DNA from: an uncultured Pelagibacteraceae bacterium
GTDB lineage: Bacteria; Pseudomonadota; Alphaproteobacteria; Pelagibacterales; AG-422-B15
DNA length: 64,000 nucleotides
Direction: 5' to 3'
NCBI GenBank assembly: GCA_902622985.1
Contig: CACNSH010000002.1
Span: 1-64,000 of the forward strand
The position numbers and the translations under genes were made by a program. Each line of letters starts with the position of its first letter. Within the stretch, counting starts at the first letter, position 1. Shown here piece by piece: positions 1 to 7,939 of this stretch. The notes beneath the pieces are model-generated. The model made no database searches. It was not told where the DNA came from and saw only the letters and a program-made list of their open reading frames with translations.

Positions 1-1
1 G

Positions 2-82
2 ATGATCAATGTTATAAATGAACTAAATCTTGATAACTCTGGCTCATTTTTAAATTATAAAGGAAAAAAACTCGAATGGTAA
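2..82 (+). CDS. C-terminal end of an upstream gene, possibly a short-chain dehydrogenase
   Basis: An open frame runs in from the left edge and stops at TAA 80-82, leaving about 26 residues that end in SGSFLNYKGKKLEW. A Gly-x-Phe-x-x-Tyr-x-Gly-Lys-x-x-x-Trp ending resembles the C-termini of some short-chain dehydrogenases, but this is too little for a firm assignment. The next gene starts inside this frame (7-nt overlap), so the two are probably co-transcribed. The catalytic part lies outside the window. Confidence 0.45.
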   Translation: MINVINELNLDNSGSFLNYKGKKLEW

Positions 83-702
83 AAGATCATACTCACGATA
101 AACCTGATTTCTATAATAATCTTGATAAGACTTATGAAAATATTTGGGATCAACTCATAGTTGGTAAATCAAAATCAAAATCTGAATTACATCAAGGGTA
201 TATTTCAACATTCAATGACTCATTTCCATCTGTTAGAACAGTTGTCCTCAGGCATGTTGATAAGAAAAATAATACCATAAGCTTTCATACGGATATCCGA
301 TCCAGTAAAATTGATGAAATAAAAAAAAATAACTCTGTAACCATGCTGTTTTACGATCATGGCAAAAAGATACAAATTAAAGTGTCGGGAAAAGCTGAAA
401 TTAATCATAAAAACGATAAAGCAAAAATGGCCTGGGATAACTCAAGGTCATTTAGCAAGAAATGTTATGTTGTTGAAAAGGCACCTGGAACCCCCTCAGA
501 TGAACCAACTTCAGGGTACTTACCAGAGCATGAAAACGAACTGCCGGACGATGATCTTTTACAAAACGGTTACAACAACTTTACTTTAGTGGAAATTCAA
601 ATTCACTCGATTGAGTGGCTTTATTTGCATCGTCAAGGTCATCGCCGAGCATTGTTTACATCCACAAATGGCAGTTTAAACAAAGAATGGCTAACGCCAT
701 AA
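76..702 (+). CDS. Pyridoxamine 5'-phosphate oxidase-like FMN-binding protein (Alr4036 type)
   Basis: A 208-residue protein with the split-barrel FMN-binding pattern of the Alr4036 branch of the PNP-oxidase superfamily. It shows RTVVLR near residue 55, FHTDIRSSKIDEI near 75-87, a central MLFYDHGKKIQIKVSG strand pair, and a C-terminal EWLYLHRQGHRRALF segment that in PNP oxidases lines the flavin and substrate sites. The length fits the family. Substrates of this branch are mostly unknown, so I call it a flavin-dependent oxidase or reductase and not PdxH. The ATG overlaps the stop of the upstream gene, and phnX follows 36 nt downstream, so it may belong to a phosphonate or amino-acid salvage operon. 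Confidence is high for the family and low for the reaction. Confidence 0.8.
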   Translation: MVKDHTHDKPDFYNNLDKTYENIWDQLIVGKSKSKSELHQGYISTFNDSFPSVRTVVLRHVDKKNNTISFHTDIRSSKIDEIKKNNSVTMLFYDHGKKIQIKVSGKAEINHKNDKAKMAWDNSRSFSKKCYVVEKAPGTPSDEPTSGYLPEHENELPDDDLLQNGYNNFTLVEIQIHSIEWLYLHRQGHRRALFTSTNGSLNKEWLTP

Positions 703-738
703 TAGTGTCTAAATAAAGCAAGAAAAGGTTAAATAGTT

Positions 739-1575
739 TTGAAATATTTGTCAGAAAATAGATATAAAGGAGAGATAAAAGGTTTGGTATTAGACTGGAG
801 TGGAACTACTGCTGACGCATACGTGATTGCTCCAACTATAGTGTTTGTTGAGGTTTTTAAGAAACAAAAGGTTGTAATCTCCATGGAAGAGGCAAGAGAA
901 CCCATGGGTTTACGAAAAGATTTACATATAAAAGCACTCACAGAGAACGCTGAAATAAGAAAGCGCTGGAACATAGTACATGGTAAAGATCCACAAATGT
1001 CTGATGTTGAAAATATGTACGCAGATTTTGTTCCACTGCAGCTTAAATGCTTAAAACAATACTCAAAATTATTACCCGGAACAGCAGAAGTAATTAAACG
1101 GGTTCAAAATAACGGTATAAAAGTTGGTTGCACAACTGGTTTTGTGCGGTCAATGGTTAATATTTTAGAGGAAGAATCAGCAAAACAGGGATATGTCCCT
1201 GATGCGTCAGTTGCAGGTGATGATGTTAAAAATGGCGTTCGGCCCCTTCCCCACATGTTATATAAAAATTTAGATATAATGAATATAGAATCCATTCAAT
1301 CAGTTATAAAAGTTGATGATACTGTTTCAGGAATTGGAGAAGCAATTAATGCTGGTTGTTGGGGTGTTGGTGTAACGCGATATTCGAATTATATGAATAT
1401 AAATTCCTTAGAAGAAGCTGATGAACTGAGTAAAGAAGAAATTGATATGAAACAAGGATATGCAAAAGATCTGCTTTATAAAGCAGGTGCGCATTACGTA
1501 ATAGAAACTATTGCAGATATCGAGACCGTTATTGATGATATTAACAAAAGGCTTTCACGTGGTGAAGGGCCTTAA
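739..1575 (+). CDS. phnX: Phosphonoacetaldehyde hydrolase
   Basis: A haloacid-dehalogenase enzyme that splits phosphonoacetaldehyde into acetaldehyde and phosphate. The 278-residue protein has the HAD nucleophile motif LDWSGTTAD (Asp19), the cap-domain PMGLRK stretch whose Lys60 aligns with the Schiff-base lysine of PhnX, GCTTGF as HAD motif II, and IKVDDTVSGIGEAINAGC as the late acidic motif. It uses a TTG start; no in-frame ATG lies close enough to keep the nucleophile motif. PhnX normally works after the transaminase PhnW on 2-aminoethylphosphonate. No phnW is in this window, so it may lie to the left. The 3' end overlaps the converging phosphatase gene by 4 nt. Confidence 0.93.
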   Translation: MKYLSENRYKGEIKGLVLDWSGTTADAYVIAPTIVFVEVFKKQKVVISMEEAREPMGLRKDLHIKALTENAEIRKRWNIVHGKDPQMSDVENMYADFVPLQLKCLKQYSKLLPGTAEVIKRVQNNGIKVGCTTGFVRSMVNILEEESAKQGYVPDASVAGDDVKNGVRPLPHMLYKNLDIMNIESIQSVIKVDDTVSGIGEAINAGCWGVGVTRYSNYMNINSLEEADELSKEEIDMKQGYAKDLLYKAGAHYVIETIADIETVIDDINKRLSRGEGP

Positions 1576-2087
1576 AAGTTGATTACAAATTTTTCTTGTT
1601 CCTCTGTTTCAATTGTACCTGGCCGGCAATTCCTTACATGATTTATGCATTGCTTTGAATCTAGTCCTAGTGCCTTTAAAATAAGTGAAGCAAACATTCC
1701 AGATCTACCTAATCCAGCATAACAATGCAGGTAAACATTTTTATTGAGTTCTAACTGAGTAACACAATCTCTGATAATTTGACTATATTCATTTTTTTTA
1801 ATCTGAGCTGGAATACCATAGTTTTTTATGGGCATGCTGTAGGCCCTAACATTCTTCTCCTCTAGATCTTTATGGAACTGATTAATTTCAAAATTTCTAA
1901 TTTCATTAAGTTCTATCAATGAAACAACGAGTGATATATTTATGTCGATGATAATGGTTAAATCTTTTTTATAAGTAAATTTATCAAATCTAGAATTACT
2001 GATACCTGGACAACTGGATATAACCAAATTACCAAGATTTTTTTTTGCTTTAACAATTTTCGAAAGCTTTATTTTAGTAAAGTTCAA
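1572..2087 (-). CDS. Tyrosine/dual-specificity phosphatase-like protein linked to a phosphonate HD enzyme
   Basis: A 171-residue protein with the cysteine-phosphatase P-loop HCYAGLGRSG (Cys122, Arg128, C-x5-R) and a following helix. A conserved Arg-Pro-Gly segment (NCRPGTIET) lies near residue 150. The fold is that of small dual-specificity or tyrosine phosphatases. Its start overlaps the stop of the HD-domain gene (2084-2087), which indicates translational coupling. Phosphatases of this kind occur beside PhnZ-type genes in phosphonate loci, but their substrate is not established. A role in removing phosphate from a small intermediate is as plausible as protein dephosphorylation. Catalytic residues look intact. 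Confidence 0.78.
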   Translation of the reverse strand: MNFTKIKLSKIVKAKKNLGNLVISSCPGISNSRFDKFTYKKDLTIIIDINISLVVSLIELNEIRNFEINQFHKDLEEKNVRAYSMPIKNYGIPAQIKKNEYSQIIRDCVTQLELNKNVYLHCYAGLGRSGMFASLILKALGLDSKQCINHVRNCRPGTIETEEQEKFVINF

Positions 2088-2683
2088 ATATAGGACTTTT
2101 GAATAAAAGGATGAAAGAATGAAATAGCTTCAGTTTTCTTTCCCCTAATTTTTGCATTGTCATCATACTTTCGAAGTCTTACTGCATCTTCAAAATATTT
2201 ATGACTTTCCAGTTTTCGAATAGCATCTTTGTTTAAATATCCGCCTTGAAGTTTAAAACTTCTTTTGGAGCCATCTGAAAGACCGTCATAATAATCTGAT
2301 TGAACGGAACATAGATATCTCTTTGCAATAACGTGCATTTTAATTGGGTAAGTAACTTCTTCAGGGAAATACTTGGATAAAAAAGATGCAGCAACGTTTT
2401 CATGATACTTGTCATTGTTTAAAAAATCATGGCTATTTACATCTTCGCCAGTCAACATATGCCCTAAATCGTGAAATAATGAAGCAGTAATAAATTTATC
2501 ACTTTCATTATTTTCTTTAGCTAAGGTTGCGCACTGAAGAGCATGTTGTAATTGAGTAATCTCTTCGTCATAAAAACTGCATGAACCTCTTTGATCAATA
2601 ATTTCACATAAAACATTGGTACGCTCAATAATTGAAGCTGAATTTAATTTATTTTCTAGAGATTGGATTTTATCTAATTGCAT
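2084..2683 (-). CDS. phnZ: PhnZ-type HD-domain phosphonate oxygenase (phosphonate-associated HDIG family)
   Basis: A 199-residue HD-domain protein of the phosphonate-operon-associated family that includes PhnZ and TmpB. These di-iron oxygenases cleave the C-P bond of 1-hydroxy-aminoalkyl phosphonates, releasing phosphate. Visible metal ligands are His47 (QHALQCA), His71-Asp72 (FHDLGH), His94 (YHENVAA) and His117 (MHVIAKRY). Tyr38 and Glu41, four residues apart as in the mobile Tyr/Glu lid of PhnZ, are also present. PhnZ needs the hydroxylase PhnY, which is not in the window, so the exact substrate is open. It is divergent from phnC across a Pho-box array, so it is probably phosphate-regulated, and it is coupled to the phosphatase gene downstream. 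Confidence 0.85.
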   Translation of the reverse strand: MQLDKIQSLENKLNSASIIERTNVLCEIIDQRGSCSFYDEEITQLQHALQCATLAKENNESDKFITASLFHDLGHMLTGEDVNSHDFLNNDKYHENVAASFLSKYFPEEVTYPIKMHVIAKRYLCSVQSDYYDGLSDGSKRSFKLQGGYLNKDAIRKLESHKYFEDAVRLRKYDDNAKIRGKKTEAISFFHPFIQKSYI

Positions 2684-2728
2684 GATTTAAATGATTAATT
2701 ATATTTTTTTTAATGTCAATAATTTGAG

Positions 2729-2778
2729 CTGTAACATTAGTGTAATAAATTGCAAAATATCTGTCATAAAAATGCAAC
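2729..2778 (+). promoter_or_regulatory. Pho-box array between phnZ and phnC
   Basis: Half-sites CTGTAAC (2729), GTGTAAT (2740), TTGCAAA (2750), CTGTCAT (2761) and ATGCAAC (2772) are spaced 11, 10, 11 and 11 bp apart. The pair CTGTCAT-AAAA-ATGCAAC has one perfect PhoB half-site followed by a degenerate one. The array lies in the 110-bp gap between the divergent phnZ and phnC starts, where PhoB could act in both directions. The calls were made by eye. Confidence 0.75.
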
Positions 2779-2817
2779 TTTGATTTAATTTTTTTGTATT
2801 ACTTTTCATTCATACTA

Positions 2818-3621
2818 ATGATCAAAGTAGAGAAATTAAATAAGTATTTTGGTGACAACCGTGCAGTAAACGATGTCACATTTGAAATTAATAAACCTGA
2901 AATGATTGGTATCATTGGCAGATCTGGTGCTGGAAAATCAACATTACTGAGAATAATGAATCGTCTAACCGACGCAACTAGTGGATCTATTTTTATTGAA
3001 GGCAGAAATATACTTTCATTAACAAAGAAAGACAAACGAGCATGGCAAAAAGATTGTGCCATGATATTTCAGCAATTCAATCTTGTGCCCCGTTTAGATG
3101 TTTTAACAAATGTAATTCTTGGAAGATCAAATATTCAAGGTACTTTACGATCAAGCTTAAAACTTTTCACTAAAGATGAACGCGTTGATGCATTGATGGC
3201 TCTGGATAAATTGGGAATGGCTGAAACCGCGCTGCAAAGAGCAGAGACTTTATCTGGTGGACAGCAACAAAGGGTTGCAATTTGTAGAGCTATGATGCAG
3301 CAACCAAAAATGATTTTAGCCGACGAGCCTATTGCATCGCTAGACCCTCTTAATGCCCGACTTGTAATGGAATCACTTAGAAATATTCATAGAGAAAAGC
3401 AGATTACTGTTCTTGCAAATCTTCATACTCTTGATACCGCTAAAAATTATTGTGACAGAGTCATTGGCATGAGACTTGGGGAAATTGTTTTTGATGATGT
3501 ACCTTCAAGTTTAAAAGATGATGTTGCTAGAGAAATTTATGGCGCTGAAGCTGAAGAAGCATTTGAACCAACAGTTACTTCAACTTCACTTGGTGACGAA
3601 CAGTTTGCAGAGGCAGGATAA
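2818..3621 (+). CDS. phnC: Phosphonate ABC transporter ATP-binding protein
   Basis: The cytoplasmic ATPase of the phosphonate importer. It has Walker [11 protein letters not shown]-loop [16 protein letters not shown], signature [14 protein letters not shown], Walker [14 protein letters not shown] and the H-loop region LANLHTLD, all typical of PhnC. An ATG at 2818 ([11 protein letters not shown]) is preferred over the in-frame ATG at 2794: it matches the family N-terminus and leaves the Pho boxes at a normal promoter distance. The protein is then about 267 residues, close to the family norm. It is the first gene of phnC-phnD-phnE1-phnE2 and is probably induced by phosphate limitation. Confidence 0.95.
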   Translation: MIKVEKLNKYFGDNRAVNDVTFEINKPEMIGIIGRSGAGKSTLLRIMNRLTDATSGSIFIEGRNILSLTKKDKRAWQKDCAMIFQQFNLVPRLDVLTNVILGRSNIQGTLRSSLKLFTKDERVDALMALDKLGMAETALQRAETLSGGQQQRVAICRAMMQQPKMILADEPIASLDPLNARLVMESLRNIHREKQITVLANLHTLDTAKNYCDRVIGMRLGEIVFDDVPSSLKDDVAREIYGAEAEEAFEPTVTSTSLGDEQFAEAG

Positions 3622-3673
3622 TGTTAGCCTTTTCAAAAAAAAACTTAACAACTAACAAGGAGATATACTAAAA

Positions 3674-4633
3674 ATGATTAAAAATTTAGTAAGGTCTATT
3701 ATTGCTTGTTCATTCCTTTTTGTGTCTGCAAATGCATACGCATGGGATGTATCTGGCTATAAAGGGCCAACAATGGACTTGAGTAAATATCAACCTGAAA
3801 TGAGACTTGGATTTTTAGGCGATGAATCAGCTCAAGACATTATTAAGAATAATGCATGTCTAAAGGAATATGCGGAAGTTGCATATGGAGTACCAGCTAA
3901 AATTTATACTTTTAAAGATTATGCAGGAACAATGGAGTCAATGCTTGGTGGCAGCTTAGACTATGCTTGGTTTGGCTCATCAGGATATGCGGGTATATAT
4001 CTAGAAGATCCTACCGCTACTGTACCAATTTTAACCAGAATGCAGCCAACAGGAGATATGGGCTATTATTCAGTCATGGTTACAAGATCAGACTCGGGTA
4101 TCAATTCACTTGATGATTTAAAAGGTAAATCTTTTGGATGGGCTGATCCTAATTCAACATCTGGTTATCTAATACCATCAATCGAATTAAAAGCTGCAGG
4201 AATGGATCCAGACTCATACTTTGGCTCTACACAATTTTCAGGTGGTCATGAAAATAACGTTTTGGCAGTTCTTAATGGTGATATCGATGCAGGTGTGACA
4301 TGGGTATCTGGAGTTGGTGAATGGAGCGAAGGTTACTCTTCTGGAAATCTGAGAAAAATGGTTGATAAAGGACTATTAAATATGGATGACATCAAACAGA
4401 TTTGGTCATCTGCTTTGATACCAAATGGACCGATTGTAATGCCAACTAATATGCCTGTGAGAGCGCATCAGGTCATGGTAGGCATGAAGCAGTGGATCCA
4501 TGAAAATGACCCACAATGCAGCGAGAATGTTGCAAATGGAGTTGTTAAAGCTTGGGTGCCAGTCGACCATAGTTTCTATGAAACTATTGTAGCTGCTCGT
4601 AAAGCTAAAATTGAAGCTAAAAAAGCCGAATAA
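3674..4633 (+). CDS. phnD: Phosphonate-binding periplasmic protein
   Basis: The substrate-binding protein of the importer. Its 319 residues begin with a signal peptide (MIKNLVRSIIACSFLFVS, cleavage near ANAYA-WD). The mature part has PhnD-family features: MRLGFLGDESAQD, YAGTMESMLGGSLDYAWFGSSGY and DLKGKSFGWADPNSTSGYL, the last contributing the Ser/Thr phosphonate-binding loop. An AAGGAGAT ribosome site lies before the ATG. It captures phosphonates (2-aminoethylphosphonate, methylphosphonate or relatives) and delivers them to PhnE. A strong hairpin follows the gene and probably raises its mRNA level over that of the permease genes. Confidence 0.94.
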   Translation: MIKNLVRSIIACSFLFVSANAYAWDVSGYKGPTMDLSKYQPEMRLGFLGDESAQDIIKNNACLKEYAEVAYGVPAKIYTFKDYAGTMESMLGGSLDYAWFGSSGYAGIYLEDPTATVPILTRMQPTGDMGYYSVMVTRSDSGINSLDDLKGKSFGWADPNSTSGYLIPSIELKAAGMDPDSYFGSTQFSGGHENNVLAVLNGDIDAGVTWVSGVGEWSEGYSSGNLRKMVDKGLLNMDDIKQIWSSALIPNGPIVMPTNMPVRAHQVMVGMKQWIHENDPQCSENVANGVVKAWVPVDHSFYETIVAARKAKIEAKKAE

Positions 4634-4649
4634 ATTTCGGTAGTTGCTT

Positions 4650-4690
4650 GCTAACTTAAGAGGATGGCATGCCCCATCCTCTTAATTAGC
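4650..4690 (+). promoter_or_regulatory. Intergenic hairpin between phnD and phnE1
   Basis: A long inverted repeat: GCTAA and a 12-bp arm (4656-4667) pair with 4674-4685 and TTAGC (4686-4690), with a 6-nt loop CATGCC and one bulged C at 4655. No T-run follows, so it is not a standard terminator. It resembles the RNA-stabilising or partial-termination hairpins found after genes for abundant binding proteins. Confidence 0.75.
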
Positions 4691-4709
4691 AGTTTATTTG
4701 GAGGAAACA

Positions 4710-5564
4710 GTGCAATCATCATTGCCAGAAAATTTAATTAAAATTGAAAATAATTTAAAATCTCTTACAAGAACAAGATCAATTTATTCTTTTCTCTCAA
4801 TTGCGGCATTGATAGCAGTTATTTATTCGGGTTTAATTGTAGCAGAAACAGGAAATGCGACTAGCATCTGGGTTGGATTACCTAAATTTTTCGATTACCC
4901 AGTTGATCTATTTGTTGGGTCATGGGAATACGGCTATAGATGGAATTTATTGTTACTTGAATACCTTCCAGATTTAATAAGCACTATTAATATGGCTCTA
5001 TTTTCAACAGCAATGGGTACGTTGCTAGCCTTTTTTTTAAGTATTTTTTCAAGTCGTAATCTAATCAAAAGTAAAACTACTGTATTAATATTTCGACGCA
5101 TCATGGATATATGCAGATCGTTTCCAGAATTAGTTATTGCGCTTGTTTTGTTGTATCTACTGGGAAAGTCAGCGCTGCCTGCTGTAATTGCCATCATAAT
5201 TCATACCGCAGGAGCTCTTGGCAAATTGTTTTCAGAAGCTATTGAGAATGTCGACAAAAATCCAATTGAAGGTCTTGAGTCCTGTGGAGCTTCATGGTTT
5301 ACCAGAATAAGATTTGGTGTGGTAACTCAGGCACTCCCTCTATTTCTAACTTACACAATTTTAAGATTTGAGATTAATATAAGGGCTTCAACTATTTTGG
5401 GATTTGTTGGCGCTGGAGGTATCGGTGAGCAACTTTACACTAATATACAGTGGAAATATGAAGCTGACACTATTGCAATAATGTTTTTACTTGTGTCTAC
5501 GATCATTGCATTGGATTACTTATCAAGTTATTGGCGAAAATCATTAATAGGATTGAAATCATGA
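4710..5564 (+). CDS. phnE: Phosphonate ABC transporter permease 1
   Basis: An inner-membrane permease of the importer with about six hydrophobic spans. It carries the binding-protein-dependent EAA loop (GALGKLFSEAIENVDKNP, then EGLESCGAS) that docks PhnC. A GTG start at 4710 is chosen because a perfect GGAGG (4700-4704) lies 5 nt before it. The in-frame TTG at 4698 would place that Shine-Dalgarno inside the gene. The protein is about 284 residues, normal for PhnE. Its stop overlaps the start of the second permease in an ATGA junction, so the two are translationally coupled and probably form a heterodimer. Confidence 0.92.
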   Translation: MQSSLPENLIKIENNLKSLTRTRSIYSFLSIAALIAVIYSGLIVAETGNATSIWVGLPKFFDYPVDLFVGSWEYGYRWNLLLLEYLPDLISTINMALFSTAMGTLLAFFLSIFSSRNLIKSKTTVLIFRRIMDICRSFPELVIALVLLYLLGKSALPAVIAIIIHTAGALGKLFSEAIENVDKNPIEGLESCGASWFTRIRFGVVTQALPLFLTYTILRFEINIRASTILGFVGAGGIGEQLYTNIQWKYEADTIAIMFLLVSTIIALDYLSSYWRKSLIGLKS

Positions 5565-6970
5565 ACAGGTCTGAAATTATTAAAAATTATTCAGATATAG
5601 TAGTTACTAAATTTTCATCTAAAATGTGGTCAACTTTTTTAGTGCTCGGGATTATAGTGTATTTAATCATAGCAATTTTAAGCCTCGACATATTTCAGAT
5701 TCATAAAAAATGGAGTCCTGAAAGAGCTTCATTGTTTGCCCTCGACACATATGCACATAAAGACCATGTCACAATGAAATGGAGTGAACCAGATGATATA
5801 ATTATATCCTTTGAAGGAAGCAGGTGGTCTCAGTATGTTGGCCCCTATCAAAAAAGTGACGGTCTTCCAGAAAGGTATCCTGAATGGACTTCCATAGGTC
5901 CAGAGGGTGAAACAAAAATAAGTTTTAAAAATGGAGGGTTTGCAAATCTATACGATGATAAAGTTACAATAGAAAACTGGCCAGACACCAAAGAAACACT
6001 TGTTTTTCGTCTTGATGCACAAGGTAAGCCTTACGTTGAAAATGTAGATAATCTCCCAAAATGGATAAGGGTAACGGAAAATAAAATAGAGGTTAGACCA
6101 TCTCTTTACGAAAGAGTTCAAGTTTATTCAAAAAAAGTTGAAGTACATAGGTACAATCTTGGTTGGAACTATTTCTGGTTTGACTTTGACAGTCCTTTAG
6201 AACCATATGGAATTTGGAATGCTATTTCACTTTCATTCTCAGGCGATAGAGTTGACCCCAATATTTCAAATTTTTCGCTTCTAATTCAAGAATTTCTAAA
6301 TAATGATATGTGGCATCATGGACAAATATTGTGGGCTTTATTAGAGACAATTTTTATGGCTCTATTGGGCACCCTACTAGCAGCTCTTCTGGGTTTTCCT
6401 CTGGCATTTTTTGCAGCTTACAATGTAACGCCTTTTAAATTTGTTCGAACGATATTAAGACGGTTATTTGATACATTAAGAGGCATCGATTTTTTGATTT
6501 GGAGCTTAATTTTTTTAAGAGCCTTCGGACCAGGACCATTTACTGGAATATTTGCTATTGCAATTACAGATACAGGAACTCTTGGAAAATTAATGTCTGA
6601 AGCAATAGAAAACACTGAAGAAAAGCAACAAGAAGGTGTAGAGTCTACGGGAGCGAATAAAACTCTTCAACACAGATTTGGAATTATACCTCAAATACTT
6701 CCTATTTTTATTTCCCAAACTCTTTACTACTTAGAATCAAACACTAGAGGAGCTGTTATTATAGGTGCCATGGGCGCAGGCGGCATAGGTTTACAATTAC
6801 TTGGAGCAATAAATACGGGTACCAGTTGGGAAAATGTTATGTATATGTCATTATTGATTTTAGGAGTTGTTATTTTCATGGATACAATGTCCGCAAAAGT
6901 AAGAAGAGCTTTGATTGGTGATGAAACGCTAGGAGCAGAATTACAATTGGCAAAAATGGCAAAAAAATAA
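5561..6970 (+). CDS. phnE: Phosphonate ABC transporter permease 2, with a long extracytoplasmic insert
   Basis: A second PhnE-type permease. The ATG at 5561 overlaps the previous TGA. At about 469 residues it is far longer than an ordinary PhnE. After a first membrane span (LGIIVYLIIAILSLDIF) there are about 180 mostly polar residues rich in Trp and Tyr (for example NYFWFDFDSPLEPYGIW) before the membrane domain begins near residue 240. The C-terminal half is a standard permease with the EAA loop TGTLGKLMSEAIENTEEK and a Gly-rich end (GAMGAGGIG). The insert is predicted to face the periplasm and could contact PhnD or the ligand. Two-permease phnCDEE operons are known; the insert makes this one unusual. 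Confidence 0.9.
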   Translation: MNRSEIIKNYSDIVVTKFSSKMWSTFLVLGIIVYLIIAILSLDIFQIHKKWSPERASLFALDTYAHKDHVTMKWSEPDDIIISFEGSRWSQYVGPYQKSDGLPERYPEWTSIGPEGETKISFKNGGFANLYDDKVTIENWPDTKETLVFRLDAQGKPYVENVDNLPKWIRVTENKIEVRPSLYERVQVYSKKVEVHRYNLGWNYFWFDFDSPLEPYGIWNAISLSFSGDRVDPNISNFSLLIQEFLNNDMWHHGQILWALLETIFMALLGTLLAALLGFPLAFFAAYNVTPFKFVRTILRRLFDTLRGIDFLIWSLIFLRAFGPGPFTGIFAIAITDTGTLGKLMSEAIENTEEKQQEGVESTGANKTLQHRFGIIPQILPIFISQTLYYLESNTRGAVIIGAMGAGGIGLQLLGAINTGTSWENVMYMSLLILGVVIFMDTMSAKVRRALIGDETLGAELQLAKMAKK

Positions 6971-7024
6971 TTTTTTTTTTTGAGATCTTAATATTTTTTT
7001 AACAATCTATTTGTATCATTAATT

Positions 7025-7462
7025 ATGATCAAATTTATTCAATTCTTTTTAATAACGTCGTACATGTTATCATTTCTTGCTCTTGCAGACAGTCATGAAG
7101 ACAATACAATTGGGCAAGCTGGAAGTGACTATTCTACCAATACTGAAAGTACATACGAGAGCAATATAGGAAACTGTGAAGATTTAAGTGTATTAACGCT
7201 CCGTGGATCAGTTAAAAACGATATACAGCGAGCTGACCCAGATTCAGCAACGAAAGCACATAATTTAATGCTTGAAGGAATGGAATTGTGTAATAAAAAT
7301 CAAAACGTCCTTGCAAAAATGAAATTGAAAGAGGCTCAAACTATAGCGAGAGAAGGCAATGTTGCCGGACAAGATATGAGAATTGGAATTGTTAATGAGT
7401 TAGACGAACTGCAAGAAGAGACAGAAAATGAAAAAGAAAAGTCATGGTGGCAGATTTTTTAA
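7025..7462 (+). CDS. Secreted protein of unknown function
   Basis: A 145-residue protein I do not recognise. The N-terminus is a signal peptide (MIKFIQFFLITSYMLSFLALA, cleavage near ALA-DS). The mature protein is acidic and helical, with a short Cys-containing segment (NCEDLS ... LCNKNQ) and a charged C-terminal helix ending in a Trp-Trp motif (KSWWQIF). The middle, with its LMLEGMELCNKN and KMKLKEAQTIAREG segments, could form a helical hairpin like a small TPR-type scaffold. It is 54 bp after phnE2 on the same strand, but no link to phosphonates can be shown. Confidence 0.6.
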   Translation: MIKFIQFFLITSYMLSFLALADSHEDNTIGQAGSDYSTNTESTYESNIGNCEDLSVLTLRGSVKNDIQRADPDSATKAHNLMLEGMELCNKNQNVLAKMKLKEAQTIAREGNVAGQDMRIGIVNELDELQEETENEKEKSWWQIF

Positions 7463-7807
7463 CTACACCTCTTCTAATAACGTACAAAAGCCAGGATCAC
7501 TACCATTAAAAAAAGTTTCTAAATTAGAAGAACAGTGATTAATCACACATTGGTCTGACTCATAAAAATAATCATCAATATTTTTAGCTGATTTAATATT
7601 CTGCAACATACAAAGACTATACTCATTGAAGTTACTGCTAGGATGAGTATTAAAATATATTTCACAATTAATTATTGTCTCATCGTACCCTATTTCTAGA
7701 GATGAAGTGTTTTGAAAGTAAGCTATACAACTCTTAAAGTCGTCAGCATAGATGTTTGTGCTCAGCAGAATTTTAAAAATGAACATTAAAAGCACGAATC
7801 GTTTCAT
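7463..7807 (-). CDS. Small secreted cysteine-rich protein, unknown
   Basis: A 114-residue protein with a signal peptide (MKRFVLLMFIFKILLSTNIYA-DD). The mature part has six cysteines, suggesting up to three disulfides in the periplasm. No family is recognised. Its 3' end abuts the converging upstream gene with no gap. Its start lies at the left edge of a Pho-box-like array shared with the divergent MFS gene, so it might also respond to phosphate. Confidence 0.55.
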   Translation of the reverse strand: MKRFVLLMFIFKILLSTNIYADDFKSCIAYFQNTSSLEIGYDETIINCEIYFNTHPSSNFNEYSLCMLQNIKSAKNIDDYFYESDQCVINHCSSNLETFFNGSDPGFCTLLEEV

Positions 7808-7844
7808 GTAATATTATTGTAATATTTCTTAACATTTTTGTAAT
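7806..7844 (+). promoter_or_regulatory. Pho-box-like array before the MFS transporter gene
   Basis: Half-sites ATGTAAT (7806), TTGTAAT (7817), CTTAACA (7828) and TTGTAAT (7838) follow each other at 11, 11 and 10 bp. None is a perfect CTGTCAT, but the phasing is that of tandem PhoB sites. They are about 100-130 bp upstream of the MFS start. Confidence 0.5.
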
Positions 7845-7939
7845 ATTTAAAAATTGGTAAACAATCTATTTTTTAACTATTGTAAAAATAACAAATTTAT
7901 TCAATGACTTATAAAAATAAATACTAAACAGGCATCAAG

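Noticed and set aside
76-702. PdxH (pyridoxamine phosphate oxidase proper)
   Set aside because: Motifs match the Alr4036 branch, and the typical PdxH PLP-site ending is absent.
2233-2415. 60-residue frame inside phnZ
   Set aside because: Alternative frame of a conserved enzyme gene without support.
4650-4690. Rho-independent terminator after phnD
   Set aside because: The stem is strong but no T-run follows, and the phnE genes need read-through.
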